Part shown: positions 1 to 9,000 of the stretch, piece by piece
Position numbering within the stretch: position 1 is the first letter of the stretch
Layout of the letters: every line of letters begins with the position of its first letter
From: Marinimicrobium sp050113635
GTDB taxonomy: Bacteria > Pseudomonadota > Gammaproteobacteria > Pseudomonadales > Cellvibrionaceae
DNA: 64,000 bases
NCBI RefSeq assembly: GCF_050113635.1
Contig: NZ_JBNJLT010000003.1
Location: forward strand, 62,001-126,000
Direction of reading: 5' to 3'
Notes under the pieces: generated by a model
Databases searched by the model: none
What the model was told of the DNA's origin: nothing
What the model saw: the letters and a program-made list of their open reading frames with translations, nothing else
Program-made: the position numbers and the translations under genes

Positions 1-175
1 CCAGGGCACGCCGCAGGCGCTCTCCGCGGCTCATTCGTCCGGCGGGCCGCAGTTTGCAGGGCAGCAGCAGTAGGCGCACATACCAGGGCAGTTCGCCGGG
101 TGGAAACAACAGATCCAGCCGATAGCGCCAGATAACAAACGTAATGGTGATCAGACGACGCAGAACAATCAGCAC
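1..175 (-). CDS. ubiB: UbiB, ubiquinone biosynthesis ATPase/kinase-like protein (N-terminal part only)
   Basis: Only the first 58 codons are in the window; the rest lies before base 1. The frame begins at GTG (175-173), with AGGA about six bases upstream and only two bases after the ubiJ stop. The visible peptide (RLITITFVIWRYRLDLLFP, then a basic leucine-rich stretch ending MSRGERLRRAL) matches the start of UbiB proteins, where a similar GERLRLAL stretch precedes the kinase-like core. UbiB is a membrane-associated atypical kinase/ATPase needed for coenzyme Q synthesis. The ubiE-ubiJ-ubiB order, which is conserved in gammaproteobacteria, supports the call strongly. No catalytic motifs are visible because of the truncation. 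Confidence 0.9.
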   Translation of the reverse strand, partial: MLIVLRRLITITFVIWRYRLDLLFPPGELPWYVRLLLLPCKLRPAGRMSRGERLRRAL

Positions 176-177
176 GG

Positions 178-819
178 CTATTCCTGAGTAGGGCTTGAAG
201 GGGACGGGGCGGTTGAGCGAGCGCGCAGTCGTTCAAGCCGGGCCGCGGCCCGCTCGACGGCCAGCGTCACATCGTCCACGGCGTGGTAAAAGTCTTCCAG
301 CTCCGGTCGGCTGGCGACCAGAGCGGCTTCGTGAGTAATAAATTCGCCCAGCAGCCGACGGGCCTCCGTTTCGCGAGCCTGTAGCCATTGCCCACCCGTG
401 CGCAGCCATTCGGCGCTTTGATGGGCCACGACATCGCCGACCTGTTCGCTCAGGGCTTCTTCCCAGTCGATGTCCAACTGCCGGGCGATGCGCTGGAATT
501 CCTGCAGTAAGTGGGTGCTGCCCTCAAGCTGTATGCCCGACCCTGCCAGCGAGGTCTGGTGGCCTTGCGCCAGACGGATGAAATCCTTCAGCGGACCCGT
601 GAGGCGACCGTGTACGTCGCCTTCCCAGTGTTCCTTTAACGCGAGCCCATCGGTCTGCGGCAACACGAAAACGGTCCAGGATGGCTGGGTAAAGTGCAGG
701 GCCAGCACCTGACCTTCGAGTGTCGCGAGCGCCTGACGGCTGGCCGGGTCGTAGCGCAGGGCACGCCGGATGAGTGCTTCGAAAGACGACAGGGCGGCGG
801 TGCTCAGGGTGTTGGCCAT
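178..819 (-). CDS. ubiJ: UbiJ, ubiquinone biosynthesis accessory factor (SCP2 domain)
   Basis: A 213-residue protein starting MANTLSTAALSSFEALIRRAL. I chose the ATG at 819 because it lies two bases past the ubiE stop; a longer frame to 858 would run 38 bases into ubiE and has no family support. Residues about 15-115 fit the SCP2 sterol-carrier fold (LEGQVLALHF, then FIRLAQGHQTSLAGSGIQLEG). The C-terminal part is helical and probably coiled coil (YHAVDDVTLAVERAAARLERL). In Escherichia coli UbiJ is a lipid-binding member of the soluble Ubi complex that makes aerobic ubiquinone. It sits between ubiE and ubiB and is probably translationally coupled to both. Confidence 0.93.
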   Translation of the reverse strand: MANTLSTAALSSFEALIRRALRYDPASRQALATLEGQVLALHFTQPSWTVFVLPQTDGLALKEHWEGDVHGRLTGPLKDFIRLAQGHQTSLAGSGIQLEGSTHLLQEFQRIARQLDIDWEEALSEQVGDVVAHQSAEWLRTGGQWLQARETEARRLLGEFITHEAALVASRPELEDFYHAVDDVTLAVERAAARLERLRARSTAPSPSSPTQE

Positions 820-820
820 A

Positions 821-1570
821 TCAGGGCTTAATACCTTTGTGCAGGGCGACCACACCACCGGTCATATTGTGGTATTCGGTATTCACAAAGCCGGCGTTGT
901 CCATCATGCCTTTCAGGGTTTCCTGGTCGGGGTGCATGCGGATGGATTCGGCCAGGTAGCGATAGCTGTCGGCGTCGTCGGCCACGAGCTTGCCCATCAA
1001 GGGCAGCAATTTGAACGAATAGGCGTCGTAGGCTTGTTCCAATAACGGATTGAGCGGCTTGGAAAATTCCAACACGAGCAGTCGTCCGCCCGGTTTGAGT
1101 ACCCGCAGCATGGAGGCCAGCGCGAGGTCTTTGTCGGTGACATTGCGCAGCCCGAACGCGATGGTGATGCAATCGAAGGTGTTGTCCGGGAATGGCAGAT
1201 ACTGGGCATCGGCCTGGGTGTATTGAAGGTTGCCCGCCATGCCGCGATCAATCAGGCGGTCGCGGCCCACGTTAAGCATGGAGGCGTTGATATCCGCCAG
1301 CACTACCAGCCCCTCGGGGCCAACCCGCTTGGCAAACGCGTAGCTGAGATCCCCGGTGCCACCGGCAATATCCAGTACGGTGTGCCCGGGGCGGACGGCG
1401 GCCCGCTCGATCGTGAAGCGCTTCCACAGGCGGTGGACCCCGCCCGACATCAGGTCGTTCATCAGGTCGTAACGGCTGGCTACCGAGTGGAATACATCCG
1501 CCACTCGGCTGGCTTTTTCCTCGACGGCCACTTTTTCATAGCCAAAGTCAGTGGTTCGTTTCTCGGTCAT
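821..1570 (-). CDS. ubiE: UbiE, ubiquinone/menaquinone C-methyltransferase
   Basis: A 249-residue class I SAM-dependent methyltransferase, close to the 251 residues of the E. coli enzyme. It carries the UbiE/COQ5 signature near the N-terminus (YDLMNDLMSGGVHRLWK) and SAM motif I (VLDIAGGTGDLSYAF, about residues 64-78). Later signatures are FPDNTFDCITIAFGLRNV and RVLKPGGRLLVLEFSKP, and the protein ends MTGGVVALHKGIKP. It methylates the demethylated benzoquinol or naphthoquinol ring at the inner membrane. It is the first gene of the ubiEJB operon. A TACAAT -10-like hexamer lies 36-41 bp upstream of the ATG. The Shine-Dalgarno sequence is weak. Confidence 0.97.
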   Translation of the reverse strand: MTEKRTTDFGYEKVAVEEKASRVADVFHSVASRYDLMNDLMSGGVHRLWKRFTIERAAVRPGHTVLDIAGGTGDLSYAFAKRVGPEGLVVLADINASMLNVGRDRLIDRGMAGNLQYTQADAQYLPFPDNTFDCITIAFGLRNVTDKDLALASMLRVLKPGGRLLVLEFSKPLNPLLEQAYDAYSFKLLPLMGKLVADDADSYRYLAESIRMHPDQETLKGMMDNAGFVNTEYHNMTGGVVALHKGIKP

Positions 1571-1605
1571 GGGAGCGGGTCCGTTGCGGAGAATGTCTGG
1601 CGGCT

Positions 1606-1632
1606 ATTGTACACGCTCCCCGCCCGGGCGGG
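1606..1632 (-). promoter_or_regulatory. Possible ubiEJB promoter -10 with adjoining GC palindrome
   Basis: On the minus strand TACAAT (1611-1606) lies upstream of the ubiE ATG. A 14-bp perfect palindrome CCCGCCCGGGCGGG (1619-1632) occupies the -35 side, and no consensus -35 is visible. It could be a protein-binding site or simply a chance GC-rich palindrome. The promoter role is inferred. Confidence 0.35.
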
Positions 1633-1680
1633 CACCGATGGTTCCTGTGCAAAGTCAGTCGGCAGGTGCCGTTGGCGATA

Positions 1681-2970
1681 CTATCGGGGCTGCAACAGCA
1701 AACGGTGGGCGTCCTGATCCACTTCAAACCGGAATTGGCTCAGCACGTTCATGCCCAGAAGGCCGTCAATATTGTCAGGCGCGTCAAAATCCAGCACGGC
1801 TACGGGCACATTGTTCAACTGGTGCTCCCCGAGGCGTAATTGCGCCACCCGATACACCATCCCCCGGGAGGGGCCGTTGGCGGTGTTGAATAACTGAGGG
1901 CCGACTTCGGTAAAGCGAATATCCTGGGCCAGCGCCTCAAAGCTGCGTTGCGTCAGTGTGGTGAGGCTGGCTCCGGTGTCGATGACCAGACGAATAGCCG
2001 ACTGATCATCCAGTGTGACCGGCAGCGAATAATGATGGCCGAGCGATTCGAGCGGCACACTGCCTTCCATGGCGGGTGCAGGCAGCCGGGAGGGACGTGC
2101 GACGTGCTCGCGGTTATCCAGCAGCGCTGTGGCCCGTTGGCCGAGCGCGGGATGACGGGTGAGCGCCTGTAGCAGTTGCCGACCGTAATCGGCAGAGCCG
2201 TAATGCAGATGCAGCTCCGCCAGCCTCAGGCGCTCTTCGGCGCGATCAAGATCCAGCTGTTCGAGCATGTTGTAGAACCCGAGCAGTGCGGTCCACTGGT
2301 CCTGTTCGGCCAGTTGTCGGTCGACCTGATGGACAAAACTCTCAAACGCCCGATCCACCCGCGAGCGCTGCCCGGGCTGCGTGGCGCTGTACGCATAAAT
2401 CAGCTGGAACGTTCGGGCGGCCTCGGCCCGGTAATCGGATTGTTGCTGGTGGCGGGCGAGTATCAGCAGTACATCAATATCATCGTAATGCACTGAGAGA
2501 AAACGGTCGGCAAGCGCGGTGAGTGCGCCGTCATCGCCACTTCGCAAGTAACCCTTCAGGTAGTCCAGAATAACGTCCCGCAAGGGCATGGCACGGCGCG
2601 AGGAACGCCGCTCCACCTCCTGATAAATCCCCATGGCGGCGCTGAATTGTTGTTGATCAAGCTGTTGCCGTAGCCGTTGTACTGGATCGATGGTGGACGT
2701 CGGCGCCTCGACCGGGGCCTCGCGCACGTATTGTGGGGCGGGGCGGGGTGAGGGCGGCGTAAACGTCTGCGCCTCGCTCTGGGACGTCGCCGCTCTCAGC
2801 GGAGTTGCCTGTTGGGCGTGAGGCAAGGCGCGAACGGGTGTTTCGGCGACAGGCTCGGACCGATCTTCGGGACCGGGAGCGAGCCAGCCCCGCAACCCCC
2901 AGCCAGCGGCGACACCGAGGCAAAGCAGGAGCAGGGCGGATAGAAAAGACCGGGCCGCGGCGCGGGGCAT
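1681..2970 (-). CDS. Retropepsin-like aspartic protease with N-terminal membrane anchor
   Basis: A 429-residue protein. A signal anchor or transmembrane helix spans about residues 8-30 (FLSALLLLCLGVAAGWGLRG), followed by a Pro/Ala-rich low-complexity stretch to about residue 95. A long helical region suggesting TPR-like repeats covers about 95-300. The C-terminal clan AA domain has the catalytic-type motif LVIDTGASLTTL near residue 327 and the late hydrophobic-glycine element IDGLLGMNVLSQF. Single-domain proteases of this type act as homodimers. The substrate is unknown; periplasmic exposure is inferred from the N-terminal anchor. The start is an ATG with AGAGGAA upstream. It is divergent from the response regulator at 3091. 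Confidence 0.8.
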   Translation of the reverse strand: MPRAAARSFLSALLLLCLGVAAGWGLRGWLAPGPEDRSEPVAETPVRALPHAQQATPLRAATSQSEAQTFTPPSPRPAPQYVREAPVEAPTSTIDPVQRLRQQLDQQQFSAAMGIYQEVERRSSRRAMPLRDVILDYLKGYLRSGDDGALTALADRFLSVHYDDIDVLLILARHQQQSDYRAEAARTFQLIYAYSATQPGQRSRVDRAFESFVHQVDRQLAEQDQWTALLGFYNMLEQLDLDRAEERLRLAELHLHYGSADYGRQLLQALTRHPALGQRATALLDNREHVARPSRLPAPAMEGSVPLESLGHHYSLPVTLDDQSAIRLVIDTGASLTTLTQRSFEALAQDIRFTEVGPQLFNTANGPSRGMVYRVAQLRLGEHQLNNVPVAVLDFDAPDNIDGLLGMNVLSQFRFEVDQDAHRLLLQPR

Positions 2971-3025
2971 AACCGTTCCTCTTGGTGGAAAAGCAAGCGT
3001 ACCGCAAAACGGTGAGCGAGAGCTA

Positions 3026-3058
3026 TTGTGCTTTTATCAATAATGAGTATGATTATCA
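3026..3058 (+). promoter_or_regulatory. Fur-box-like operator overlapping a promoter for the response regulator
   Basis: TGAGTATGATTATCA (3044-3058) matches the Fur 7-1-7 consensus TGATAATNATTATCA at 12 of the 14 defined positions, with the right half perfect. The hexamer TATGAT (3048-3053) can serve as a -10 and lies inside it, with a weak -35 TTGTGC (3026-3031) spaced 16 bp. The ATG of the downstream regulator is at 3091. The arrangement fits iron-dependent repression; the binding itself is inferred. Confidence 0.6.
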
Positions 3059-3090
3059 TTAATGGTTAGGATGAATGCTCAGGAGGCTTT

Positions 3091-3873
3091 ATGGAACCCC
3101 GTGTGTGCACTCCCCCGTCGGTCCGAGTCTTGTGGGTGGGCGCTGACGACGCCCTGTTCTCGGGGGTTCGGGCGGCGTTGCGCCCGCAAGGCTGGTCGAT
3201 GGTGGCCTGCCGTCCCGGTGTGGAGGTCATGGACTGTGTGTTGCGGGTGGAGGTGGATCTAATGTTACTGGACGCTGACACGAACGGTCTGCCGGTGTGG
3301 GAACTGCTGGCCGAGTTGCGTCACTGGCGGGACACGCCGCTGATTTTGCTCTCTCGCGATACGCGATTGTGCATTGAGGCCTTTCGGCAGGGTGCCGATG
3401 ACTTTGTACCGAAACCTGTCGATCCGCTGGAGTTACTGGTGCGTGGGCAGGCGCTGCTGCGTCGAACGGGGCGTGTGGTGTCGACGGATGTCGAACGGGA
3501 TCGGCTCTCTGTGGGTCCCCTGAGCCTGCAGCGTCGTGAGCGACGCGTCCTGTTTGACGAACACCCTCTGAACCTGACCGCCCTTCAGTTCAGTTTGCTC
3601 TGGTGTTTGTTGTCGCACCACAATGCGTTGCTGAAAAAAGCTGAACTGCACCGCTGGGTGCTGAATAAATCCTACAGCCGGGATGACCGCAGTATCGATA
3701 TGCACATGAGTCGAATCCGCAAGAAACTGGCTTCAGCGGGCATGAACCCGGATGCCATTCAGACGGTGCGAGGTCAGGGGTACCGCCTCTCCCTGAGCCA
3801 TTCTCCCCTGAGCTATCCTTCCGGGCCGCCTCGAAACGCCCATCCGTGGGGCTACCGCGTCCATTCGTCTTAA
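3091..3873 (+). CDS. Orphan OmpR-family response regulator
   Basis: A 260-residue protein with an AGGAGG ribosome-binding site four bases before the ATG. The receiver domain (about 11-125) keeps the acidic pair D19/D20, the likely phosphoacceptor D61 (LMLLDADTNG) and the conserved lysine K108 (VPKPVDPLE). The winged-helix DNA-binding domain (about 140-235) contains LTALQFSLLWCLLSHHNALL and SIDMHMSRIRKKL, ending RGQGYRL. A short tail of about 25 residues follows. No histidine kinase gene is adjacent, so its partner is unknown. A Fur-like box overlaps its predicted promoter and a TonB receptor converges on it, suggesting a link with iron or metal uptake. Its stop codon overlaps that of the receptor gene. 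Confidence 0.88.
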   Translation: MEPRVCTPPSVRVLWVGADDALFSGVRAALRPQGWSMVACRPGVEVMDCVLRVEVDLMLLDADTNGLPVWELLAELRHWRDTPLILLSRDTRLCIEAFRQGADDFVPKPVDPLELLVRGQALLRRTGRVVSTDVERDRLSVGPLSLQRRERRVLFDEHPLNLTALQFSLLWCLLSHHNALLKKAELHRWVLNKSYSRDDRSIDMHMSRIRKKLASAGMNPDAIQTVRGQGYRLSLSHSPLSYPSGPPRNAHPWGYRVHSS

Positions 3874-5843
3874 AAGCGCAGAGCCAGGCTCAAGCGAACA
3901 TCCCGACCCGGTGCGGGGTAACCGACGACACCCTCATAGCCAGCAAGGTGAGTGAAGTTTTCGATACTGCCGTGATCAAGGTACTGTTTGTCAAAGGCAT
4001 TTTTCACGGTCAGGGTAGCGGTCAGCTTGGGTACCGCACTGGGTTCCCAATGCAGATAAAAGTCGTGCACGCCGTAGCCCGGCTTGTCGATGGTGGCGCC
4101 GGCGGAGACCACAAAAATATCATCCACGCCTTCCACCAGTGTGGCGATCCATCCCGCGTCCAGGCCATTCATGATTTGATAGGAGGTGTCGATGGACAGC
4201 GTATCGCCTGTGGTGGTGCCCAGATAACCGTAGGCATAACGAGTGACTTCCTCGCCATTGATTTTGGCACTGGTATCGAGGAAGGTCCACTTGGAGTAGA
4301 GTCGCTGTCCATTGTATGTGAGACCGAGGGTGTAGCCCTCGGATTCAAGGTCACCAAGATTTTCGTAGTGGCGCGACCAGGGTAAGGCATTGCCAATCGC
4401 ATTTTCGATGGTGACGTCGTGTATACCCGCGTCGAACAGGAAGCGCCCTATTTCGTAATCCACGCCAAACTCAATGTTCTTGGCGCGCTCGGCTTCCAGA
4501 TCCGGGTCGTTGGTAGTGCCGAACAGTTTGAAGCCGTCGTTAGTTTCCACTCCGCGCAACGCCTCCGCATAACCGCCACTAAAAGTCAGGCGACGGGTGG
4601 CGGAGTAGGCGAAGCCGACGTTGGGGCTGAAACCTTCGTCAGTGAAGCGTTCGTTTTCCTTGTCTTCTGCGGAAAATCGGTCATAGCGGGTGCCGAGGCT
4701 CAGCAGCAGCTTATCGGTGGCCTGGTAGTGGTCCTGAACGAATACGCCCACGACATCGCTGGTTTCGCGGAAGGGGGCGGCATCGTCGGCTTCATCAGCG
4801 GTGACTTCATCGTCCCGGTAATCCACGCCGTACTCAAGTTTGTGCTGGCCGACTTCACTGAGGTTGCTCAGCGTCAGGCCCTGGGTTTCTACCGCACTGG
4901 TGTAGTTGTCGAATGCGCGGTAGATGTCGAAATCGGTTTGGTAGAGGTTGGCTTCCAGTAAAACCGCTTTATTACCGGGGGCGTCCCACTGGTAATTCAA
5001 GGTGCTGGTTTTGCGTTCGAACTCCAACTCCCGCAACGGGTTGTTCGGCCCTTCTCCCCATTCCGGGCGCATCAATTTTTCACCTTCCTCGTTCAGCCGT
5101 TCGTGGCTCAGGCTGACGCGATGGCCAGCGCCCAAATCGCCTACCACTTTGGCAAAGCCGAGCGTCTGCTCCGAGTTGGTGCCGGTCAGGTCATTGCCTT
5201 CGGCGTCTTCCATATTGTCCTGGTCGGAAATGACATAGCTGGCCATGGCACTGAAGGTGTTATTCAAGCGGCCATAGGCCGTTACGCTGTTCTTGGTGCC
5301 GCCCGTGTTGGAAAAATAGCCGGTTTTCAGCATGGCTCCGAAATCTCGGGAGCCCAGGAGGTCTTCCGGGTCCTTGGTTTCGAATCGAATAGCGCCTCCC
5401 AGTGCGCCGGGTCCGTTAGTGGCATCGCCTGCGCCGACCTGAACCCGGACTTGCTTGAGCAACTCCGGCTCAATGGTGACTCGCCCTGTATGGTGATAGG
5501 TCACCCCGGATTGGGTGGCGCCGTCGACCATAATATTCAGCGTGTCTTCCCCCAGGTTGCGGACATAGATTTTCTGGGCCGCACCGACAGAACCGCCCAC
5601 CAGCACGGAGGACAGCCCGGAGAAGATGTCGTCGAGGTCGTTGGCCTGCTTGCGCTCTAGGTCGTCGCTGTTGAGTAAACTGTCCAAAGACTGGCCGACG
5701 ACCAGCAGCTCCTCTGTAGCGGTGGCGCGTTCGCGCTTGGACGGCTGGGAGGTTTCTTCCTGAGCGTTCGCCAAGGCTGGGAGTATAGCCACTGTCAAGG
5801 CTAGAAGACTGACGACCGAGTCGGGTTTGTTCGGACCTTTCAT
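3870..5843 (-). CDS. TonB-dependent outer-membrane receptor (iron/haem/siderophore type)
   Basis: A 657-residue precursor with a Sec signal peptide cleaved after about residue 27 (LPALANAQEE). The plug domain follows: a TonB-box-like segment (EELLVVG), LDDIFSGLSSVLVGGS, KIYVRNLGEDTLNIMVDGA and a glycine-rich GPGALGGAIRFETKDP. The remainder is a 22-strand-type barrel ending in the classic C-terminal phenylalanine (RLSLALRF). The family imports iron complexes or other large solutes with TonB energy. The ligand is not readable from sequence; iron or haem is favoured by the plug type and the Fur-like site at 3044. A half site, ATTATCA, occurs at 5875-5881 upstream of this gene but the other half is poor. 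Confidence 0.88.
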   Translation of the reverse strand: MKGPNKPDSVVSLLALTVAILPALANAQEETSQPSKRERATATEELLVVGQSLDSLLNSDDLERKQANDLDDIFSGLSSVLVGGSVGAAQKIYVRNLGEDTLNIMVDGATQSGVTYHHTGRVTIEPELLKQVRVQVGAGDATNGPGALGGAIRFETKDPEDLLGSRDFGAMLKTGYFSNTGGTKNSVTAYGRLNNTFSAMASYVISDQDNMEDAEGNDLTGTNSEQTLGFAKVVGDLGAGHRVSLSHERLNEEGEKLMRPEWGEGPNNPLRELEFERKTSTLNYQWDAPGNKAVLLEANLYQTDFDIYRAFDNYTSAVETQGLTLSNLSEVGQHKLEYGVDYRDDEVTADEADDAAPFRETSDVVGVFVQDHYQATDKLLLSLGTRYDRFSAEDKENERFTDEGFSPNVGFAYSATRRLTFSGGYAEALRGVETNDGFKLFGTTNDPDLEAERAKNIEFGVDYEIGRFLFDAGIHDVTIENAIGNALPWSRHYENLGDLESEGYTLGLTYNGQRLYSKWTFLDTSAKINGEEVTRYAYGYLGTTTGDTLSIDTSYQIMNGLDAGWIATLVEGVDDIFVVSAGATIDKPGYGVHDFYLHWEPSAVPKLTATLTVKNAFDKQYLDHGSIENFTHLAGYEGVVGYPAPGRDVRLSLALRF

Positions 5844-6093
5844 GAGAGCTTCTCTTTTAATCTAAAAAAGAAGCATTATCATCTTCGGAGGGTGCCGCTG
5901 TAAACGATCGTTACACTTGTTACGCGGGTGGGGCATAGTTATAGCCCAAGTTTTCGGGAGCAGATAGTGATTAATGCTGGCGGCGTAGTGAACTCCGGGA
6001 GTGGGATAGACGTCTGGGATTATAGCGGGGCGTTCGGCTAAACTGACTGTTCCAAACTTTTAAACACGTGGTAAAACAACAGGGATTTCCTCC

Positions 6094-9000
6094 ATGCAAA
6101 CGCGCACTCAATTGATCCGGCGAGCGCTGTGGCTGCTCGTGCCCTGCCTTTTGTGGCTTGCCGGTTGTGAGCGGGACAGTGGCTCCGCCGAGACAGCGGC
6201 GGGTGAGACTGTCGCTGAGGCCCCTCTGGCGGCGGACGCACCGCAGACGCTCGGTACTTTTGACCTGGCATTGGGCGCACTGACGCCGGTGCAGGACGAT
6301 CCCGAGCGCATGAGGTTGGCCGGGGAACTCACGCTTCCCGATGGGGCCGAGCTGGATCAGGTGCGCTCACTGATTGACGTGGAAATGGATGGCACGCTGC
6401 TGCCGGTTGAGTGGAACGTGGTGAGCAAGCCGGTTCATTTCCGTTTTGAAGTGAATGACATTGAACGGACCGACGCCGCCCGGACACTTCAGGTCCGTTG
6501 GAATGGTGAGGCCGTCGGTTCCGCTCAGAAAGGTGCGCGGGATATCGCGGTACCGGCGCTGGGGACGCTGACCGTCACGGGTGTCCAGGTCGTGCCCCAG
6601 CCCCGGCTGATGGTGGAGGTCAGTTTTTCCCAGCCGCTTAACCGGGAACAAAACCTCAGTGGGCTGGTGCAGCTCGATGGTGAGGAAATACGCCCCCAGG
6701 TGGACGGCCACCGCTTGCGTATCTATCCGGAGAGTGAGGCCGAAGAGCCGGTGCGCTTGCAGATCAGTGATCTGGTGCGCGATGCAACGGGGCGTACGCT
6801 GGGCAAACCCTACGAGGAATCCGTGGTGCTCAGCCTGGTGACACCCGGTGTTCGCTTTAACGGCAGCAGCAGTATCTTACCGCCCGCCGAGCAGCTATCG
6901 GTTCCCTTTGAGGCCGCTCGGGTCGATTCGGTTCAGGTGACGGCTTTCAAGACTTTCGAAGGCAATATGGGTCAGTACCTGCAATACCGCAGCCTCAACG
7001 ACGCCACGATGGACAATGCCACCGGCCGTTATTTGTGGCGTAAAACCTATCGGCTGCCCGAGCCCGCCACGGGTGGCTGGCAGCAGTACCATCTGGACCT
7101 GACCGAGTTGATGGCGCAGCACCCCGATGGCCTGGTGCAATTAAAACTGAGCGTGGATCGCAGCAATTCATTGTACAGCTGTGGCGAAACACGCCCGGAT
7201 GAGCCGATGGATGTGCCCCCGGAAAGCTCCGATGGAGACTGGTCCTACAACCAGTCGCCGAAGCCCTCCTGGTATCAGCAGTACTATGAATCCCGTGGCT
7301 ACTGGGATTACAGCGAGCGCAATAACCCCTGTCATGAGAGCTACTACCGCTACAGCAATAACACGGAAGCCAGCCGGGCGTTTCAGGTGTCCAGCATCGG
7401 GTTGCTGGCCAAACAGGGGGGAGACGACGAACTTCTGGTCATTGCCACCAGCCTGCTTGACGCCGCCCCTTTGCCCGGCACCACAGTGCGGGCCTACAAC
7501 TTTCAGCAGCAACCCATTGGCGACGGGGAGACCGATGAATATGGCATGGCGCGTATTGCCGTGGAAGGCCGCCCTTTCTTTCTGACGGCCGAGCGCAACG
7601 GAAAAACTGGTTATCTGCGGCTGGCTCGCGCCGAAGCGCTGCCCACCAACCAGTTTGATGTGGGCGGGGAGTCAGTGCGCGACGGACTGAAAGGGTTTCT
7701 CTATGGTGAGCGGGATGTCTGGCGGCCGGGAGACGATATCCACCTCACCTTCATGCTCAATGACCCGGATGGTGTCTGGCCGGATGATCACCCGGTCACG
7801 CTTGACCTGTTCGATCCGCGCGGCAACAAAGTGCTCAGCCAGGTGGCTCGCGAACCGCTCAATGGCTTCTATACCTACACCCTGCGCACTGACGAGAGCG
7901 CCCCTACCGGCAACTGGCGGGCGGTAGTGCATCTTGGGAATCGTTACTTCGACAAGGTCGTCAAGGTCGAGAGCATCATGCCCAACCGCCTGAAGCTGGA
8001 TCTGGCGTTTGCGGAGACTCCCTTGCGCCAGTCGGCGATGCCCGCTGCTGCGACACTGTCCGCGCGCTGGTTGCACGGGGCGAATGCCGGAGGCCTTAAA
8101 GCCGATAGCGAGGTGCGTCTGACGCCAGCACCGACCCGGTTTGAGGGCTATAGCCAATTTGTGTTCGACGACCCGGCGCGGTCGTTCGCCAGTGCCACGC
8201 AAACCGTATTTGAAGGCAACCTGAACACCGAAGGCGAAGCTCGGTTCGAAATGAACCTGCCCGTGGAATCGCCGCCCCCCGGCCGCTTGTCGGCCACCTT
8301 TATCAACCGCGTCTTCGAGCCCGGTGGCGCCTTCAGCACCGCGCTGCGCCGCTTTGATTATCTGCCCTTTGAGCACTGGGTTGGCGTGAATATTCCCGAA
8401 GGCGAGGGGTACAACGGCGCCATCGCCCGGGATCAGGATCAAACCGTGACCCTGCAAAGCCTCACGGCGGAAGGCAAGCCGGAAGCCGGCCGCGAATTGC
8501 GCCTGACACTCTACCGGGTGGATTGGCGGTGGTGGTGGGATCGCAGTGGCGAGGATTTGGCCAGTTTTGTGGCCAGTAACAACCACACCCCTTTGGTCGA
8601 GGAGGTATTAACCGCGAACGGCGAAGGCCGTGCCCAGTGGACGCTGGCGGCCAACACCTACGACTGGGGCCGCTATTTATTGCGTGTGTGTGACACTCAG
8701 GGCAATCACTGCAGCGGCGACCTGGTGTATTTGGGGTGGAGCGCCGGTAATGCGGTCAGCCCCGCGTCGGCCACGCAACTGATGCTGTCCACTGACAAGG
8801 ACGCGTACACCGTGGGCGAGACCGCCCAAATCCGCCTGCCGGATATTGATCAGGGGCGGGCCCTGCTCAGTGTGGAAAATGGTCGACGCGTGCTGGAGAG
8901 CCGCTGGCTTGATCTCGATTCGGGACAAACCACCATTGAGCTGCCGGTGACAGAATCGATGGCGCCGAACATTTATGCGCATATTACCTTGCTGTTGCCG

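Noticed and set aside
5875..5881. A second Fur box before the TonB receptor
   Set aside because: Only one half (ATTATCA) matches; the other half agrees at about three of seven positions.
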